Shown in pieces: positions 61,283 through 64,000 of a DNA stretch of 64,000 bases. How positions within the stretch are numbered: position 1 is the first letter of the stretch; every line of letters starts with the position of its first letter. Source of the stretch: Sneathiella sedimenti (lineage in GTDB: Bacteria; Pseudomonadota; Alphaproteobacteria; Sneathiellales; Sneathiellaceae); contig NZ_JAFLNC010000003.1 in NCBI RefSeq assembly GCF_017313765.1, positions 1 through 64,000 on the forward strand, in the 5' to 3' direction. The notes beneath the pieces are model-generated. The model had not been told where the DNA came from. It ran no database searches and saw nothing but the letters and a program-made list of their open reading frames with translations. A program made the position numbers and the translations under genes.

Positions 61283-62830
61283 TCAGCCTTTAAACTTCTT
61301 GATTTCTCCGGAAGCAAGACGTTCACGATAGGAATGGAACTCCTGCTTCACCAACCTCATGAGGAAGTAGAGCGCGAAAATATTGACAACGGCCATCGCG
61401 AAAATTGCGGCGTCCGAAAAATCAATAACCGGGCCCAGGCTTGCTGCGGCGCCGATGATCACAAAGACGCAGAAAATCAGCTTGAAAATCAACTCCGTCG
61501 TTTTCCCTTCGCCGAACAGATACGTCCAGGCTTTCAGTCCGTAATAAGACCAGGAAATCATCGTCGAGAAAGCAAACAGGACCACTGCTATCGCCAGGAC
61601 ATAGGGGAACCAGCTTATTGCAGAGCCGAAGGCTGCGGAAGTCAAGGCAACTCCCGATGTTCCGCCGACGGTGGCAATCATCGATCCATCCAGGACGTAT
61701 TTTCCGGTTGCCGGATCGACAATGAGCTGGCCAGTGATGATGATGACCAGCGCTGTCATCGTACAGATAACGACCGTGTCGATGAACGGCTCCAGTAGGG
61801 AGACAACTCCTTCCGTTATCGGTTCTTTCGTTCGTACGGCCGAATGGGCGATTGCAGCCGAGCCAACACCCGCTTCGTTGGAGAAGGCGGCCCGCTTGAA
61901 TCCCTGAATGAGCGCGCCAACCAATCCACCAGCGACGCCAAGACCTGTAAAGGCACCTTCAAAAATCTGACCAAAGGCCCAGCCAATTTTGTCATAGTTA
62001 ACCAGAAGAATTATTATCGCGGCCGCCACATACAGGATGCCCATAAATGGTACGACCTTTTCCGTTACCCGTGCGATTGATTTCATGCCGCCGATAATTA
62101 CCGCAAAAACAATGACGGAGAATGCAATGCCGGTGATCCATCCGGGGTAGTCGCCGACAATCCCGGCAATCTGAGCATGTGCCTGGTTTGCTTGAAACAT
62201 ATTGCCGCCACCAAGTGCACCAAAGATACAGAAGATGGAAAAGAGAATGGCGAGAGGTTTGCCGCCCGGAATTCCAAGTTGCTTGAAACCTTTTGAAATA
62301 TAGTACATTGGCCCGCCGGAGACCGTGCCATCGTCATATTCATTCCGGAATTTTACGCCGAGCGTACATTCCGTAAATTTTGATGCCATACCAAGCAGGC
62401 CGGCCAGTATCATCCAGAATGTGGCGCCCGGTCCGCCTATGCCGACTGCGACTGCCACACCTGCAATGTTCCCAAGTCCGACCGTGCCAGAAAGAGCCGT
62501 TGCAAGCGCCTGAAAATGGCTGACTTCACCGGCATCTTCGGGATCCGAATAGTCGCCTTTCACCAAGCTGATCGCATGGCCGAAGAAGCGGAACTGGACA
62601 AAGCCGAAATAGAGTGTGAAAATTGACGCGGCGATAACCAGCCACATCACGATCCAGGGAAAGCTCGTGCCCGGAATGGGGGCGAAGATAAAGCTGACAA
62701 ACGGACCGGTAGCCGCCGCGAAGGCTTGATTGACTTGTTGGTCCAGGGTCATCGCCTCTTGGGCAAATGACGTGCCGGCCACGGCAATCGCCGCGATCTG
62801 AACGAGCAGTGCGATAAATAAGTTTCTCAT
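61283..62830 (-). CDS. AGCS-family sodium:alanine/glycine symporter
   Basis: A 515-residue transporter with about ten to eleven helices. The family signature is HFQALATALSGTVGLGNIAG with GGPGATFWM, and VSGGPMYYISKGFKQLG and FSNEAGVGSAAIAHSAV follow. An N-terminal signal-like segment ending in SFAQ precedes the core, as in other proteobacterial members. It imports small neutral amino acids with sodium. It starts 11 bp after the end of the UspA gene, so the two are probably cotranscribed. Confidence 0.93.
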   Translation of the reverse strand: MRNLFIALLVQIAAIAVAGTSFAQEAMTLDQQVNQAFAAATGPFVSFIFAPIPGTSFPWIVMWLVIAASIFTLYFGFVQFRFFGHAISLVKGDYSDPEDAGEVSHFQALATALSGTVGLGNIAGVAVAVGIGGPGATFWMILAGLLGMASKFTECTLGVKFRNEYDDGTVSGGPMYYISKGFKQLGIPGGKPLAILFSIFCIFGALGGGNMFQANQAHAQIAGIVGDYPGWITGIAFSVIVFAVIIGGMKSIARVTEKVVPFMGILYVAAAIIILLVNYDKIGWAFGQIFEGAFTGLGVAGGLVGALIQGFKRAAFSNEAGVGSAAIAHSAVRTKEPITEGVVSLLEPFIDTVVICTMTALVIIITGQLIVDPATGKYVLDGSMIATVGGTSGVALTSAAFGSAISWFPYVLAIAVVLFAFSTMISWSYYGLKAWTYLFGEGKTTELIFKLIFCVFVIIGAAASLGPVIDFSDAAIFAMAVVNIFALYFLMRLVKQEFHSYRERLASGEIKKFKG

Positions 62831-62841
62831 GACGACCCCCC

Positions 62842-63279
62842 TCAGCCAATCACAGTTACGGGTACATGTGCGCTCATCACCAGAGTAGATGTTGAACTCC
62901 CAAACAGGCGGTTAACCAGTCCTTGGCTGGAGGCGCGACCAACAATGATTTGTTCTGCATTTTCTTGCTTGGCAATAGCGTTCAGAATATCCGCGACATG
63001 ACCGTGGCGAACGAGTCCCCGCGCCTTGACGCCGGCCTCACTCAATTTTGCTAACGCCGGGTCAACGACGCGCGCCTTTGCCAGGGATATCTCTTCTTCG
63101 CGTCGCTTGTGGCGTTCCGCATTTTCTTCGGGTGTCTGAAAAGAATAGGGTGACCATTCAACAACATAGACGACCAGAAGCTCGCAATCCTTGATCAGGC
63201 CGGCCATTCGCTTGCCGTAGTCAAGAACACGTTCCCCCGACTCATGGCCGTCAAGACCAATTACCAGTTTAGTTGTCAT
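62842..63279 (-). CDS. universal stress protein UspA family
   Basis: A 145-residue single-domain protein. The first strand is KLVIGLDGHESGERVLDYGK, and the C-terminal ATP loop reads IIVGRASSQGLVNRLFGSST. The G-x2-G spacing of nucleotide-binding Usp proteins is altered (GRASSQG), so ATP binding is uncertain. ATG 63279 has GGAGGG 9 nt upstream and is preferred to the frame opening at 63321. It is the first gene of a pair with the AGCS symporter, which suggests regulation of amino-acid uptake under stress. Confidence 0.9.
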   Translation of the reverse strand: MTTKLVIGLDGHESGERVLDYGKRMAGLIKDCELLVVYVVEWSPYSFQTPEENAERHKRREEEISLAKARVVDPALAKLSEAGVKARGLVRHGHVADILNAIAKQENAEQIIVGRASSQGLVNRLFGSSTSTLVMSAHVPVTVIG

Positions 63280-63803
63280 CTTTACTGTCCCTCCTCTAAA
63301 ATTGCCGCTATTTGCAGACACCTACCAAGCGTATGTTGTGGCTGCGAAATATCGGGAGGGCAAAGAACCAAAACGAGAATACACCTATAACGATACAATT
63401 GCCCCTAGGGTATAATAGAATAAAATAATATAATTGGGGAGAAAACTTATTCTACCTGTGGAAATATTTTAAAAATAGGAAATTTCGGTGTGTCAAATAT
63501 TAGTCTGTTAGATGACGTATAGAAAATATGAAAATTTAGAAATTTATCTATAAAAAACCTAATTATTATAATGCTGAATAAGTATTATTTTCATGATTCT
63601 ATTCTGTAAATTGGCGTGCCATATAAGCAATAAAAATACTGATCTTTGTCGGAAGGTTTTGTTGTTCTCAACCAGCCATGCAAGGCGGTGTATTCGGGCT
63701 GTTGCCTTCATCCGCACGTTCTCTACTAAAAGACAGCGAGACGTTTTCTGTGATTTGAGCTAAGCTTTGTCGCCAATCAAGAAAAACAAAAAAGGATGTA
63801 GTC
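63280..63803. other. AT-rich gap without recognised gene
   Basis: About 520 bp, strongly AT-rich between 63400 and 63640. No ORF with an SD, tRNA or clear hairpin terminator was found. It must hold the promoters of the UspA-AGCS pair (minus) and the enoyl-CoA hydratase (plus). No Pho or FNR box was seen. Confidence 0.4.
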
Positions 63804-64000
63804 ATGGCCTATGAGCACATTAAATATGAAACAGAAGACGGCGTCGCGACAGTAACCCTGAACCGGCCGGATAAGCTGAATGCCTGGACCCGCACCATGG
63901 AGCGCGAAGTCCGCGACGCTATGGAAACGGCAGATGGCGACGATGCTGTTCGGGTAATTATTCTCACCGGAGAGGGGCGGGGTTTTTGCGCCGGCGCCGA
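63804..64000 (+). CDS. enoyl-CoA hydratase/isomerase, 5' part
   Basis: A partial gene running off the window; 65 residues are visible. [20 protein letters not shown] and [15 protein letters not shown] are the first signature and oxyanion-hole region of the crotonase superfamily. AAGGA precedes the ATG at 63804. It is likely involved in fatty- or aromatic-acid beta-oxidation. The C-terminal catalytic residues are outside the window. Confidence 0.92.
   Translation, partial: MAYEHIKYETEDGVATVTLNRPDKLNAWTRTMEREVRDAMETADGDDAVRVIILTGEGRGFCAGA

Overview
The window looks like chromosomal DNA of a free-living, probably marine or soil alphaproteobacterium. The initiator tRNA at the left end is of the alphaproteobacterial type. 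The gene content fits as well: a PlcP/Agt lipid-remodelling pair, Ugp uptake, a Liv-type transporter carrying an embedded acyl-CoA synthetase, a DUF1989 protein and an amidoligase pair. A Sneathiella-like genus is a guess and is not proven by the sequence. I see no insertion sequence, prophage, CRISPR array or rRNA.

Layout. (1) 43-119: initiator tRNA-fMet. (2) 346-12202: a block of seven large polytopic GT-C-type glycosyltransferase-like proteins from two paralogous families, arranged A-A (minus), B-B-B (plus), A-A (minus). (3) 12365-15174: a DMT exporter overlapping a MarR-GNAT fusion that has a palindromic operator at its start, then a LysR regulator. (4) 15421-25023: phosphorus-related genes. 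These are ugpBAEC with a Pho-box-like repeat, an SDR and a photolyase, then plcP-agt divergent from a diacylglycerol kinase, with two opposed Pho-box-like repeats between them. (5) 25020-28713: a GT39-like transferase, a HAD-UbiA fusion resembling polyprenyl-phosphate phosphoribosyltransferase, and a small SMR/EamA-type flippase candidate. Together with region 2 these could build and use a lipid-linked sugar. (6) 28796-37036: cysteine synthase, then a liv-type ABC operon with an acyl-CoA synthetase inside it and a Tat-exported binding protein. The first gene, livH, most likely starts at a CTG. (7) 37097-39995: a class IV aminotransferase divergent from an amidoligase plus glutamine-amidotransferase-like pair. 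(8) 40018-49309: mostly single metabolic and stress genes: a tandem universal stress protein, a perfect FNR/FixK-type box, a flavin monooxygenase with a PhyH dioxygenase, LemA/DUF2207, DUF1989, an acyl-CoA-dehydrogenase-like protein and a GST. (9) 49408-52865: a ydbH-ynbE-ydbL envelope lipid-transport operon. (10) 52869-58343: an ATC-hydrolase-like protein, a YghU-type GST, and a compact biosynthetic pair (stand-alone A-T-TE synthetase plus ATP-grasp enzyme). (11) 58694-64000: a haloacid dehalogenase, a secreted coiled-coil-like protein of unknown function, an AGCS sodium:amino-acid symporter with a UspA protein, and the start of an enoyl-CoA hydratase.

The strongest candidates for undescribed biology are the double GT-C array with its possible donor-lipid genes, the A-T-TE/ATP-grasp pair, and the amidoligase cluster. 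The best-supported regulatory story is a phosphate-starvation neighbourhood combining glycerol-3-phosphate uptake with phospholipid-to-glycolipid replacement.
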